64,000 nucleotides of DNA, taken from positions 124,001 through 188,000 of the forward strand of contig JANQKP010000001.1 in assembly GCA_028281045.1 (NCBI GenBank), given 5' to 3'. Position numbers and translations under genes: made by a program. Under the pieces are notes generated by a model that was not told the DNA's origin, made no database searches, and worked only from the letters and a program-made list of their open reading frames with translations. The stretch comes from Candidatus Altimarinota bacterium. GTDB lineage: Bacteria; Patescibacteriota; Gracilibacteria; UM-FILTER-43-11. Below, piece after piece: positions 38,096-47,359 of this stretch (position 1 is its first letter; every line of letters starts with the position of its first letter).

Positions 38096-39418
38096 ATGTC
38101 CCTTTCCATTAAAAACGCCGAGGAAATCACAAAGAAACTTGGACAGGTTATTTATGTTGCAGGAACGCAATGGGGAGACGAAGGAAAAGGTAAGCTAGTT
38201 GATATTCTCTCTGGAGAATATGACCTTATTGCCCGTAGTGCAGGAGGCGCTAATGCAGGACACACCATTTGTGTGAAAGATCCAGAAACAGGGGAGAGTA
38301 AGAAGTTCGTCTTCCATCTACTACCTTCTGGAGTTTTACGTGAAGATAAGGTGTCTGTGATTGGAAACGGAACAGTAGTTCACGTGCCAACGCTTCTAGA
38401 TGAAATCAATGGACTAAAAGAGCAGGGGATAGATATCTCAGGTCGCTTGGTGATTTCAGATAGAGCTCATATGATCTTTGAATACCACAAAATCATTGAT
38501 GGAATTCAAGAAGAGCGCAAAGGAGACAATAAAGTAGGAACCACTAAGCGTGGAATTGGACCTTGTTATGCAGATAAATCTTCTCGTATTGGAATTCGCA
38601 TGGGAGACCTTAAAGATTTCAACGCTTTTGCGGAAAGATTGCGCAAAAACGCAGAGCGTCACATGAAAGTATACGGATTCGATTTCGACATCGAACAAGA
38701 AATCAACATTTACCGTGATGCGGCTGAAATCATGGAGCCTTTTGTGAAGAATACAACCGAATATCTTTGTAATGCCCACAGTGAAGGAAAAACCATTCTT
38801 GCCGAAGGAGCACAAGGAACGCATTTAGACATAGACATTGGAACGTATCCATTTGTAACCTCTAGTAATACCACGAGTGGTGGAGCCGCTACTGGCCTTG
38901 GATTCCCACCAAATAAAATAGAATCTGTCATTGGTATTGCTAAAGCCTACACCACACGTGTAGGAGCCGGACCTTTCCCAACGGAGTTAAATAATCAGGA
39001 GGGAGAAATGCTCCGTGATGCAGGAGGGGAGTATGGGGCCACCACAGGGCGTCCACGCCGCTGCGGATGGTTCGATGCTGTTGTAGTTAAAAATGCTGTG
39101 ATGATCAATGGAATCAATTCTATTAACCTCACTAAGCTAGATGTGCTTTCAGGAATGAAATCTATCAAGATTGGAACCAAGTACACGCTAGACGGTGAAG
39201 AAGTTAAATTCATTCCAGCTTCTCTAGAAGAATTTGAACGTGTAGAAGTAGAATATGAAGAATTCGAAGGTTGGGACGAAGACCTTAGCGACGCTAGATC
39301 TTTCGACGACCTTCCAGAAAACGCTAAAAAGTATGTCCTTCGCCTCGAAGAAGTTATAGGAGCTCCAATTAATTTCATTGGAGTAGGAGTAAATCGAGAC
39401 GAAATTATTTACCGCTAG
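38096..39418 (+). CDS. purA: Adenylosuccinate synthetase
   Basis: GTQWGDEGKGKLVDIL, GGANAGHTI, GTTKRGIGPCYADK, LAEGAQGTHLDIDIGTYPFVTSSN. Confidence 0.97.
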   Translation: MSLSIKNAEEITKKLGQVIYVAGTQWGDEGKGKLVDILSGEYDLIARSAGGANAGHTICVKDPETGESKKFVFHLLPSGVLREDKVSVIGNGTVVHVPTLLDEINGLKEQGIDISGRLVISDRAHMIFEYHKIIDGIQEERKGDNKVGTTKRGIGPCYADKSSRIGIRMGDLKDFNAFAERLRKNAERHMKVYGFDFDIEQEINIYRDAAEIMEPFVKNTTEYLCNAHSEGKTILAEGAQGTHLDIDIGTYPFVTSSNTTSGGAATGLGFPPNKIESVIGIAKAYTTRVGAGPFPTELNNQEGEMLRDAGGEYGATTGRPRRCGWFDAVVVKNAVMINGINSINLTKLDVLSGMKSIKIGTKYTLDGEEVKFIPASLEEFERVEVEYEEFEGWDEDLSDARSFDDLPENAKKYVLRLEEVIGAPINFIGVGVNRDEIIYR

Positions 39419-39422
39419 CTCT

Positions 39423-39950
39423 ATGTATGAGGTAGAAGCCAAAGTCGCACTAGATAAAACACATTATTTATCTTTGAAAAAGGAGTTAAAAAAAATAGCT
39501 CAATTTCAGGGTAAACAGGTAAAACAAGATGAGTACTTTGGAGAGGTGGTGCAAGACTACTTAAGGACCAGGGAGGATAAAACAGGCTCTGTAATCACTG
39601 TTAAAAAACAGGCTTTAAATAATGGAGTAGAAAACAATATAGAAATTAACATTCCTATAAAAAGCCCTAGAAAAGTACGCTTGCTATTTAATAAATTTGG
39701 AATTCAGAGCTTAATTAGAAAGAAGAAGTATAGCCTTTTGTTTAAAAATAAAAAACTCACTATAGAACTTAATAAAATAGAGAGTCTTGGGTTCTTTCTG
39801 GAGATTGAAGGGGTTGTAAGAAATAAGTCTGACATCAAAAAGGTACAAAAAGAGGTGGATAATCTCTTCATAAAACTTGGATTTACCCCCTCAGACTACA
39901 TTACCGAAAGCTATCCATCCATGATTGTAAAAAAAGAAAAGAAAAAGTAA
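39423..39950 (+). CDS. CYTH-domain protein (class IV adenylate cyclase/thiamine triphosphatase-like)
   Basis: MYEVEAKVALD...QDEYFGE...LRTRED...ITVKKQ...SLGFFLEIEG. Confidence 0.8.
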   Translation: MYEVEAKVALDKTHYLSLKKELKKIAQFQGKQVKQDEYFGEVVQDYLRTREDKTGSVITVKKQALNNGVENNIEINIPIKSPRKVRLLFNKFGIQSLIRKKKYSLLFKNKKLTIELNKIESLGFFLEIEGVVRNKSDIKKVQKEVDNLFIKLGFTPSDYITESYPSMIVKKEKKK

Positions 39951-39993
39951 CTTCTTTCTGTTATAATACGCAGGCTAAAAAGCCTTTTAATTT

Positions 39994-41268
39994 ATGTTTA
40001 AATTCTTCAAAGCAAAGGAGCAAGAAAATGTGATCGTCGCACTAGATATTGGGACAGAAATTGTGAAAGCCCTTGTTTTTGAAGTAGAAGAGAAGGTGAC
40101 CGGGAGTGGGGAAGTGGTTGGAAAACGTGGAATCATTAAAGGAATTGGAAAAGTACGCCAAAGACTAGGGGATATGCAGAACTCTGTTGTGACGGATATC
40201 TCTAGTGTAGTACACAACTGTAAAGAGGCGATTCGCGCTGCAAGTCAGCAGGCTGGAGTAAGACCAACACAGCTTGTGATGGGAATAGCAGGAGAATTCG
40301 TTAAAGGAGCTACCTCTACCATCTCTTATAAACGTGAGGAACCAGACGCAAAGATCAATCTTTCTGAACTTCGTAACATTGTACACAAACTTCAATGGCG
40401 CGCTTTCGCTGAAGTGCGTAAGCAACTCAGCGAAGAAACCGGTTATCCTGAAATAGATGTAAAACTAGTAAACACCGCTATTGTAGACGTAAAAATAGAT
40501 AGTTATAAGGTGACTAATCCACTCGGATTCCAAGGAAAAGAAGTAACCATGTCTATTTTTAACTCATTTGCACCACTGGCTCACTATGGAGCCATTCAAA
40601 GTATTGCTGATGATTTAGAACTAGACCTACTAAGTATTGTTTCAGAGCCATATGCGCTCTCTAGATGTATGGACTTTGAAGACGGCGGACTCTCTGCGAT
40701 CTTCATCGATATCGGTGGGGGAACCACAGACATTGCCGTAGTTAGTAATGGAGCCGTTATTGGCACCAAAATGTATGGCCTAGGAGGTAGAACCTTCACA
40801 AAACGTATCTCGGTAGAGCTTAATATCTCTTTCCCAGAGGCAGAAAAGCTTAAAGTGGCTTACACTTCAGATAAATTAGAAGCTAAATCTAAGAAAATCA
40901 TAAGTACCATCATTCAAAATGATGTAGAAGTATGGCTAGAGGGGATAGTGCTAGGACTTTCAGAGTTCAAACAGGCTGATGTCTTGCCTAGCAAGATCTT
41001 ACTTTCTGGTGGTGGAACTCATTTACCAGAAATTAAGGCCGCTTTAAACGATAGAAAGTGGTACAAAAAGCTACCTTTTGCTAGAACGCCAGAGGCAAGG
41101 TTCATTCACCCGTCTGATTTAACCCAAATCATCGACGAAACCAAGAAAATCAAAGATCAGCAGGACATTACGCCGATGGCTCTTGTGAATATTGGTATGG
41201 AATTGGCCGGTGAAGAATCTGTTATTCAAAAAGCCCTTAGAAAAGTTATTGGTATAATGAAAGTGTAA
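39994..41268 (+). CDS. ftsA: Cell division protein FtsA / actin-like ATPase
   Basis: VIVALDIGTEIVKALV, FIDIGGGTTDIAVVSNGAV, ILLSGGGTHLPEIKAAL. Confidence 0.85.
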   Translation: MFKFFKAKEQENVIVALDIGTEIVKALVFEVEEKVTGSGEVVGKRGIIKGIGKVRQRLGDMQNSVVTDISSVVHNCKEAIRAASQQAGVRPTQLVMGIAGEFVKGATSTISYKREEPDAKINLSELRNIVHKLQWRAFAEVRKQLSEETGYPEIDVKLVNTAIVDVKIDSYKVTNPLGFQGKEVTMSIFNSFAPLAHYGAIQSIADDLELDLLSIVSEPYALSRCMDFEDGGLSAIFIDIGGGTTDIAVVSNGAVIGTKMYGLGGRTFTKRISVELNISFPEAEKLKVAYTSDKLEAKSKKIISTIIQNDVEVWLEGIVLGLSEFKQADVLPSKILLSGGGTHLPEIKAALNDRKWYKKLPFARTPEARFIHPSDLTQIIDETKKIKDQQDITPMALVNIGMELAGEESVIQKALRKVIGIMKV

Positions 41269-41281
41269 CTAACAACTAAAA

Positions 41282-41923
41282 ATGTCTGAAATACTAGAAG
41301 TATACAATTTAGATTCAGAGCCTATTGGAAATCAAGATAGGGCAGAGTATTACAATGAAATTAAGGAGGAGTTTAAAAGAACTGGCAAAATAACGAAAAA
41401 GATAAAATCTATTCGTTTGATTCTATTGAATTCATCAGGAGGTATATATCTTCAAAAAAGGAGTAAAAATAAGAAAGAAAACCCTGGGCTATATGACAAA
41501 ACCATTGGTGGGCATGTAAAAGCAGGCGATAGTTATGATCTTACGCTTACAAAAGAATGTGCTGAGGAACTTGGGTTTCCTATTACAATTCTTGGCTCTG
41601 AAGAATTTGAAGATGCCATTAAAAATACGGATATCACAGTTGTTGGTCTCGCAAAAGAACTTGAATACAATCCAAGTTTTGATTCAATAAGGACTCAAGA
41701 GGGGGCAGAGGATTTTACCATGCCATTTATGACCATGTTCTACATTGGCTATTATGACGGGACTATTAAATTTTCTGATGGAGAAAGCTCAGGGATTGAA
41801 ATAGTTTCTTTAGCGGAGCTTAAAGAAGAAATATCTCAATATCCGAATAAATTTACCGAAGACATAAAATATATTACTAAAAGATTTGGCGAACAATTAA
41901 ACCCGATTAAAAATACCCATTAA
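41282..41923 (+). CDS. NUDIX hydrolase
   Basis: TIGGHVKAGDSYDLTLTKECAEELGF Nudix-like box. Confidence 0.8.
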   Translation: MSEILEVYNLDSEPIGNQDRAEYYNEIKEEFKRTGKITKKIKSIRLILLNSSGGIYLQKRSKNKKENPGLYDKTIGGHVKAGDSYDLTLTKECAEELGFPITILGSEEFEDAIKNTDITVVGLAKELEYNPSFDSIRTQEGAEDFTMPFMTMFYIGYYDGTIKFSDGESSGIEIVSLAELKEEISQYPNKFTEDIKYITKRFGEQLNPIKNTH

Positions 41924-41962
41924 TTCTCAAAAGAGTAGGGTTTTTAAGTTATTGAAATAATC

Positions 41963-41984
41963 CCGTATAATGTATCTTATACGG
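41963..41984. repeat. Perfect inverted repeat between convergent genes
   Basis: CCGTATAA-tgtatc-TTATACGG (8-bp arms). Confidence 0.75.
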
Positions 41985-42018
41985 ATATAATACTTGCGAT
42001 TTCAGCTTATTTAAGCGA

Positions 42019-42273
42019 TTAGTGGATATACTGTATACCCTCGTTTTTAGCGGAAACTTGCACTTTAAACACATTTTCTAAATGTTGCACGGTTTGCACA
42101 CGTAAAACACGAAAGGTTTCATAGATGCTTCCCACAAGTTGTTCTGGAACCTTACTCCAAACTTTTGGATGTAAATATCCTTCAATAACACCATCCGTAA
42201 TAACGTTATTACTTTCGTCGGTTACAATAACTCGACAAGCATCGAGGGTTGGAGGCAACATATTTTGATTCAT
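42019..42273 (-). CDS. Hypothetical protein downstream of sortase
   Basis: 84-aa ORF translationally coupled to the sortase (TAATG overlap). Confidence 0.6.
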   Translation of the reverse strand: MNQNMLPPTLDACRVIVTDESNNVITDGVIEGYLHPKVWSKVPEQLVGSIYETFRVLRVQTVQHLENVFKVQVSAKNEGIQYIH

Positions 42274-43049
42274 TAGCTAATTTGCTCAGCTTTAAGAATA
42301 AGGCGTCTTAGAGTCGTTCCTACAGGAGTACAGGTCATAAGCGTAGAAATCTTCTCGTTTTTAGGCTGTTCTAGTACAGATACTACATCTGGGGTCACTT
42401 CAAACTTTTCTTTGATCTCGTAAGCGTATTTCACTTGATCATAGTAAATGTAGTATTTATCACCAACTTCTAATTGTCCAAGTAGTGCAAATACATCCTT
42501 AAATTCACCTGGATCCCATGGGTAATATGAGCTATGTCCAGTAATGAATACATTACCGAACTGTCCAGGCTTAGCCGTACCAGGGTAGTGGACTACCCCA
42601 TCTTGAAGGCCTTTTTGGATCTGCTTTTCTAGCTCTGCCCAATCCTCTCCTTCAATGTTTTCGGTAGACATATCTACTAGTGGTACAGACTTCCCAATCT
42701 TAGGAATAATAATACGATCGTCTGTAGGCGCTACAGCAAAATCTCCATACCAAGCAAATTCTTTACGCACTTCCCTTTTTTCAGGAAGTGTAGGCAGTAA
42801 ATCTGCTTCATTAGTATGTTTTACCTCCCCTGCTGATTGAGTCAGCACTTCAGAGGCTTCTGCTTGAGCTTCAGGATTAACAAAGCTACTTACAATAGTA
42901 CTGTAAGCGGTGTAGTTAATCGCTAGGAACGACAAGGTGAAAATCATACCGGTTACTACGGTAAAACGCACAAATTGCCAGAATTTCTCACTAAGTGAGA
43001 CTTTCTCTGGGTAAACTTCCCTATCATTTGGTTCGTACGCAATGTGCAT
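42273..43049 (-). CDS. Sortase family transpeptidase
   Basis: N-terminal TM; GQFGNVFITGHSSYYP (His), STLMTCTPVGTTLRRLIL (Cys...Arg). Confidence 0.9.
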   Translation of the reverse strand: MHIAYEPNDREVYPEKVSLSEKFWQFVRFTVVTGMIFTLSFLAINYTAYSTIVSSFVNPEAQAEASEVLTQSAGEVKHTNEADLLPTLPEKREVRKEFAWYGDFAVAPTDDRIIIPKIGKSVPLVDMSTENIEGEDWAELEKQIQKGLQDGVVHYPGTAKPGQFGNVFITGHSSYYPWDPGEFKDVFALLGQLEVGDKYYIYYDQVKYAYEIKEKFEVTPDVVSVLEQPKNEKISTLMTCTPVGTTLRRLILKAEQIS

Positions 43050-43059
43050 ATTTCCTTAT

Positions 43060-43088
43060 ATTATAGCAAAAAATGGGCTTTTTTTCAA
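43060..43088 (-). promoter_or_regulatory. Promoter of sortase gene
   Basis: Reverse strand TTGAAA - 17 nt - TATAAT, only about 10 nt upstream of the ATG. Confidence 0.6.
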
Positions 43089-43165
43089 TTGTCGAACTAA
43101 TCGAATATTAACATTTTTAGCTATTTTTGTCAAGTCTTGTAGTGAGTTATTTTATATTTATTTTG

Positions 43166-43181
43166 TGGCTTATTTAAGCCA
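43166..43181 (-). terminator. Hairpin downstream of metG
   Basis: TGGCTTA-TT-TAAGCCA, in AT-rich context just after the metG stop. Confidence 0.5.
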
Positions 43182-43193
43182 AATAATAAGGAT

Positions 43194-44714
43194 TTACTCC
43201 TCGGTTTCAATGCGAGGGAATATAATACCCCCCTCCCCTAGGCTACTCCAACCAATTTGACTCCCCCACTCCCCTTCTTTTTCTAGGTCAAAGCCTGGCT
43301 CTAGACCAATTTGCAGGCGAATTTGCCCTGCAGAAGTAGGGATAAATGGTTCGATCATCATAGTCACATGACGAATCACCTCTAGAATGCTTACCAAGGT
43401 CACTTCCCCAGCTTCAGGGTCTGTTTTTATAGTGGCCCAAGGTTTTTCTTCTTCCATCATCTTATTGGCAAAGTCTACCAGTCTCCATACGTGGAAAACC
43501 GCTTCATGGAGATTAAGCTCATCCATATCGGCTTTGTACTTTTTCCAGGTTTCTTCTACTTTTTCTTTATAGTGAGAACCTCCTTTATCAAAGGCGAAGT
43601 CTGTAATATCATTACGGGTCACTAGGGTATGTACACGGTTCACTAAATTTCCAAGATTATTCGCTAGATCTGAGTTATATCTTTCAATGAAGAGTTTATC
43701 GTTAAAGTCTCCATCTCTTCCTACTGGAATCTCACGAAGGAGGTAATATCTAAGGGCATCAGAACCATAGGTTTCTGCGGTTTCAATAGGATCTACTACA
43801 TTCCCCACGGTTTTACTCATCTTTTCTCCATTATGAGTGAGGAATCCATGGACAAATATTCCCTCTGGAAGAGGATCTTTAGCCGAAAGGAGCATTCCAA
43901 GCCAGATTCCTGCATGGAAACGTACAATGTCCTTTCCAATGGCATGAATCCCCGGCCAATACTTCTTCCATTTGTCTCCATCTTCCGCATAATCTATACC
44001 AGAAATATAGGTGGTAAGGGCATCACACCATACGTACATCACCTGGTCGTCATCTCCTGGTACATCTACCCCCCAAGGCAAAAGCTCTCTGGTTCTAGAA
44101 AAGCTCACATCGTGAAGCCCTTCTTTAGCCATGTTTAGAAACTCATGTTTTCTAAACTCTGGATAAATTTTAACTGTGTCAGATTCAATCAGCTCAATGA
44201 TTTGCTCCGTGTACTTGCTGAGCTTAAAGAAGTAATTATTCTCCTTCATTGGTTTTGGTGGCCTTTTATGATCAGGGCAGTTTCCATCCACCAGTTCTCT
44301 TTCTACAATAAAGCGTTCACAACCTTCGCAGTATAGTCCTTCATATTCTTTTCTATAAAGGTCTCCTGCTTCATCGAGTTTTTTCCACATCTTCTGAGCC
44401 GCAGGCCAATGCACTTCACGGTCAGAGGTCTGCACAAAAGCCTGGAAATCTAAATTCAAGATTTCCCAAAGGCTTCTAAAGACTTTTGCATTCTTATCTA
44501 CAAAAGGCTTAGGTTCCATGCCTGCTTCTTTAGCCGCATTATAGTTTTTAATTCCATGCTCATCAGTACCAGTTAGCACAAAGGCATCGAAGCCCATATT
44601 TCTTTTATATCTAGCAATGGCATCCACTTCAATAAACTCCATCGCATGTCCTAAATGCGGAACAGAGTTAGCGTAAGCAATCGCTGTGGTGATATAAAAA
44701 GTTTTATCGGGCAT
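43194..44714 (-). CDS. metG: Methionyl-tRNA synthetase
   Basis: FYITTAIAYANSVPHLGHAMEFI, FVLTGTDEHGIK, EKMSKTVGNVVDP. Confidence 0.96.
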   Translation of the reverse strand: MPDKTFYITTAIAYANSVPHLGHAMEFIEVDAIARYKRNMGFDAFVLTGTDEHGIKNYNAAKEAGMEPKPFVDKNAKVFRSLWEILNLDFQAFVQTSDREVHWPAAQKMWKKLDEAGDLYRKEYEGLYCEGCERFIVERELVDGNCPDHKRPPKPMKENNYFFKLSKYTEQIIELIESDTVKIYPEFRKHEFLNMAKEGLHDVSFSRTRELLPWGVDVPGDDDQVMYVWCDALTTYISGIDYAEDGDKWKKYWPGIHAIGKDIVRFHAGIWLGMLLSAKDPLPEGIFVHGFLTHNGEKMSKTVGNVVDPIETAETYGSDALRYYLLREIPVGRDGDFNDKLFIERYNSDLANNLGNLVNRVHTLVTRNDITDFAFDKGGSHYKEKVEETWKKYKADMDELNLHEAVFHVWRLVDFANKMMEEEKPWATIKTDPEAGEVTLVSILEVIRHVTMMIEPFIPTSAGQIRLQIGLEPGFDLEKEGEWGSQIGWSSLGEGGIIFPRIETEE

Positions 44715-44772
44715 CCTTAAAAACGTTAGTTCCCATCTATTATAGAGGTTTATCTATAGAGAAAACAACGTT

Positions 44773-45153
44773 TTATACCGTAGAACGGTAAATGATATCA
44801 ATCACGTTCGTTACAATGGCAAATGCAAGAATAATCACTAGTAGACCAATCACGGCAAACTTAATGGTTTTCTTCGCAGCATCCATTTGCTCTTGGTTCC
44901 CAAGAGAAGCAATGTAACGCACCCCTCCAATCACTAGAATCAGAACAGCAATACTCCCTGAGGCAAAGAGAATGATTTCTACAATATTAAAGGTCAGAAC
45001 ATTGATCTTTTCTTCTACAGAAGTGTTTCCAGACTGAAGCGTAGGCAGATTATCTGGGCGGAATACCTCATCATCAAAATCCTCTAAGCTAAGCGCTAGC
45101 GTATTTTTCGCAGTAAGCAAGAATCCTATGATGCTATAGAAAAGTGTTTTCAT
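44773..45153 (-). CDS. TrbC/VirB2-like pilin-family membrane protein (array member 5)
   Basis: Two TM helices around VIGGVRYIASLGNQEQMDAAKKTIKFAVIGLLVI. Confidence 0.75.
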   Translation of the reverse strand: MKTLFYSIIGFLLTAKNTLALSLEDFDDEVFRPDNLPTLQSGNTSVEEKINVLTFNIVEIILFASGSIAVLILVIGGVRYIASLGNQEQMDAAKKTIKFAVIGLLVIILAFAIVTNVIDIIYRSTV

Positions 45154-45156
45154 GTT

Positions 45157-45801
45157 CTAAAAGAAAGTTATACCAGTAATACCACGAACGAGTGCAAAGG
45201 CCAAGGTAATGAAGGCAAAACCAACAATGGCCCATAGAAGCATAGTCTTCGCTTTGGTCACTCTTTCTTCGTTGTCGAATGAGATCACCATCATCACTCC
45301 AGATACTACAATCGTGATTAAAATAGCCACCCAAGCAAATTGGAATAGTAGTCTAATCACACGTGGAATAAAGTCTTCAATAATATCTCCCTCTGGAACG
45401 TTTCCAGGGCGAGCTGGGCTAATCAGGTAACGATTCACCGCATTAATAGCATCTACTGCTGCTTCTTCGGCTTCATTGTATTCTGCGCTAGGCACAGGAG
45501 GATCTCCAACAACGTTGGCTCCCACATCAATATCTTTAAAGTCATCCACTAAGTCTTTTGCCTCATCTAAAAGTGCTTTAGCTTCACTTTTACGCTCATC
45601 TCTTGGATTCATCGTGGTTACACGAATACTTACAGAGTTGTACGTCGCAGAGATTTCTTGCTGACGTGCTTTCATAGAATCTTTAAGATCATCTATTAAG
45701 TCTGCAAAAGCACCTGTAATGGTTGGAATGAATAAAATCAGTACGGCAACCGTAGCCACAAGTTGTTTAAGTCTGCGAAGTAGAAAAGAAGTCGTTTCCA
45801 T
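45157..45801 (-). CDS. TrbC/VirB2-like pilin-family membrane protein (array member 4)
   Basis: VVSGVMMVISFDNEERVTKAKTMLLWAIVGFAFI. Confidence 0.7.
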   Translation of the reverse strand: METTSFLLRRLKQLVATVAVLILFIPTITGAFADLIDDLKDSMKARQQEISATYNSVSIRVTTMNPRDERKSEAKALLDEAKDLVDDFKDIDVGANVVGDPPVPSAEYNEAEEAAVDAINAVNRYLISPARPGNVPEGDIIEDFIPRVIRLLFQFAWVAILITIVVSGVMMVISFDNEERVTKAKTMLLWAIVGFAFITLAFALVRGITGITFF

Positions 45802-46205
45802 TAGGCTCCAAAGTTAATATTAGTAATAATGGTCACAATACCAAAGGCGGTTAAGGCAACGGCTAAACCAATCAGGGCGTAAGTAATTGTTTTTTGTGCC
45901 CCTTGGCGTTTATCAGTATCTCCATAACTCGTTACAAACTGATAACCTCCAATGATCAGAGCAATAACAGCGAGTCCAACCGCTAAACGAATCGTATAAG
46001 TGATTAAAAACGGAATGAATTTACTAAATAAGAAACTAGTTCTTACATCTTCACCCGGAGAGAAAAGTCCTGCTCCAGGAAGAATATCTCCTCCTTGAGG
46101 AAGCGTAATATCTACCCCTTTATCTCCAAGCTCTGCCGCGAATACCTCTGCTTTAACAATTAGAAGTGCGAAGATTAAACCAATGGTTTTTACAAGTTTG
46201 TTCAT
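45801..46205 (-). CDS. TrbC/VirB2-like pilin-family membrane protein (array member 3)
   Basis: IIGGYQFVTSYGDTDKRQGAQKTITYALIGLAVA; N-terminal signal. Confidence 0.75.
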   Translation of the reverse strand: MNKLVKTIGLIFALLIVKAEVFAAELGDKGVDITLPQGGDILPGAGLFSPGEDVRTSFLFSKFIPFLITYTIRLAVGLAVIALIIGGYQFVTSYGDTDKRQGAQKTITYALIGLAVALTAFGIVTIITNINFGA

Positions 46206-46207
46206 AT

Positions 46208-46888
46208 TTAGAATGAGAAGAAAGTAGGATTAATCGTAAATAGAATCACTGAAGCCAGGAACCAGATGATGACTCCCACAATGGCTTTCACGATTCTATT
46301 CTTACCAGCGTCAAAACGACCTTGATCTCCTGCAGAGGTGGTCATTTGAATACCCCCTACAATAGTAAATAGAACGGCTACCCCAATGATCACTCCAGAG
46401 AAATAGTTATAGACCAGTCCTACATAGTTATAAAGCAGAGTCAATGGCCCTTCGTATTCACGCCCTGGTTCAAAGGTCAGTACCGCTTGTACCACGCGCT
46501 CATTTGGGCGAAGAAATTCTCCATTATAAACCGTACGCGTACATCCAATGGTGGTTGCCCCTGGAAGTGCATTACAGTTTACTTTAATAAGATCAAATCC
46601 ATTTCTACCTCCAATAGGCTCTTCTAAGAAGAGACAGTTCGGTGGAACGGTTAAGACATTACCTCCACCTCCTGGAACCGTATTACTAGGATTAGTCACA
46701 CACTGCGAAGGTGTCGTAGCACATGGAGCGTAACCTTCTGGCACCGTATCACAAATATTCGCTTCTATAGGAGCCACTTTTGGCTCTGCAGCAGGAGCGT
46801 CTTGAGCTAGTGCGAATCCAAAGAAATTAGCACTAAGCACTAGTGTTGCCAAAGTTCCGCTGATGATTCTATATATTTTCTTTAGCAT
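46208..46888 (-). CDS. TrbC/VirB2-like pilin-family membrane protein with Cys-rich N-terminal region (array member 2)
   Basis: IVGGIQMTTSAGDQGRFDAGKNRIVKAIVGVIIW; ectodomain with CDTVPEGYAPCATTPSQCVTNP. Confidence 0.75.
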   Translation of the reverse strand: MLKKIYRIISGTLATLVLSANFFGFALAQDAPAAEPKVAPIEANICDTVPEGYAPCATTPSQCVTNPSNTVPGGGGNVLTVPPNCLFLEEPIGGRNGFDLIKVNCNALPGATTIGCTRTVYNGEFLRPNERVVQAVLTFEPGREYEGPLTLLYNYVGLVYNYFSGVIIGVAVLFTIVGGIQMTTSAGDQGRFDAGKNRIVKAIVGVIIWFLASVILFTINPTFFSF

Positions 46889-47280
46889 TAAACAACGGTG
46901 GTTACGAGTAGTTGTATCGTAGAAACGATAATGTAAGCTCCAAGGACAAATACAAGTCCAATAAGGGCTTTTTTAATCAGGTTCTTACCACGATCAATTT
47001 GTTCCTGGATTCCATTAGAAGTCATGATTAGAAATCCTCCAATCACCATAGTCAGTACAGCAGCGCTTCCTACGGTAGCAGCAAGAATCGTGATGATACG
47101 GGTAAAGATAAAATTAATACCCGTACGAGCGTAATCCGCTTGCTCAATATCATCATGAGTCACCACCCCAAGATCAAACTGAAAGTTAGTATCTAGTGGC
47201 GCTTGTTGAGCCAGTGCTGGCAACCCCTCAAATCCAAAGAATAAGATCAGGAGCGTTACAATAAGTGTTTTTCTAAACAT
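46888..47280 (-). CDS. TrbC/VirB2-like pilin-family membrane protein (array member 1)
   Basis: VIGGFLIMTSNGIQEQIDRGKNLIKKALIGLVFV; N-terminal signal. Confidence 0.75.
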   Translation of the reverse strand: MFRKTLIVTLLILFFGFEGLPALAQQAPLDTNFQFDLGVVTHDDIEQADYARTGINFIFTRIITILAATVGSAAVLTMVIGGFLIMTSNGIQEQIDRGKNLIKKALIGLVFVLGAYIIVSTIQLLVTTVV

Positions 47281-47359
47281 GTTTATTTTTATTTATCTAA
47301 ATATTATACCAAAAAAAGCCCCAAAATTCAAGGGGTAAATGGCTTAAAATAAACAAATA

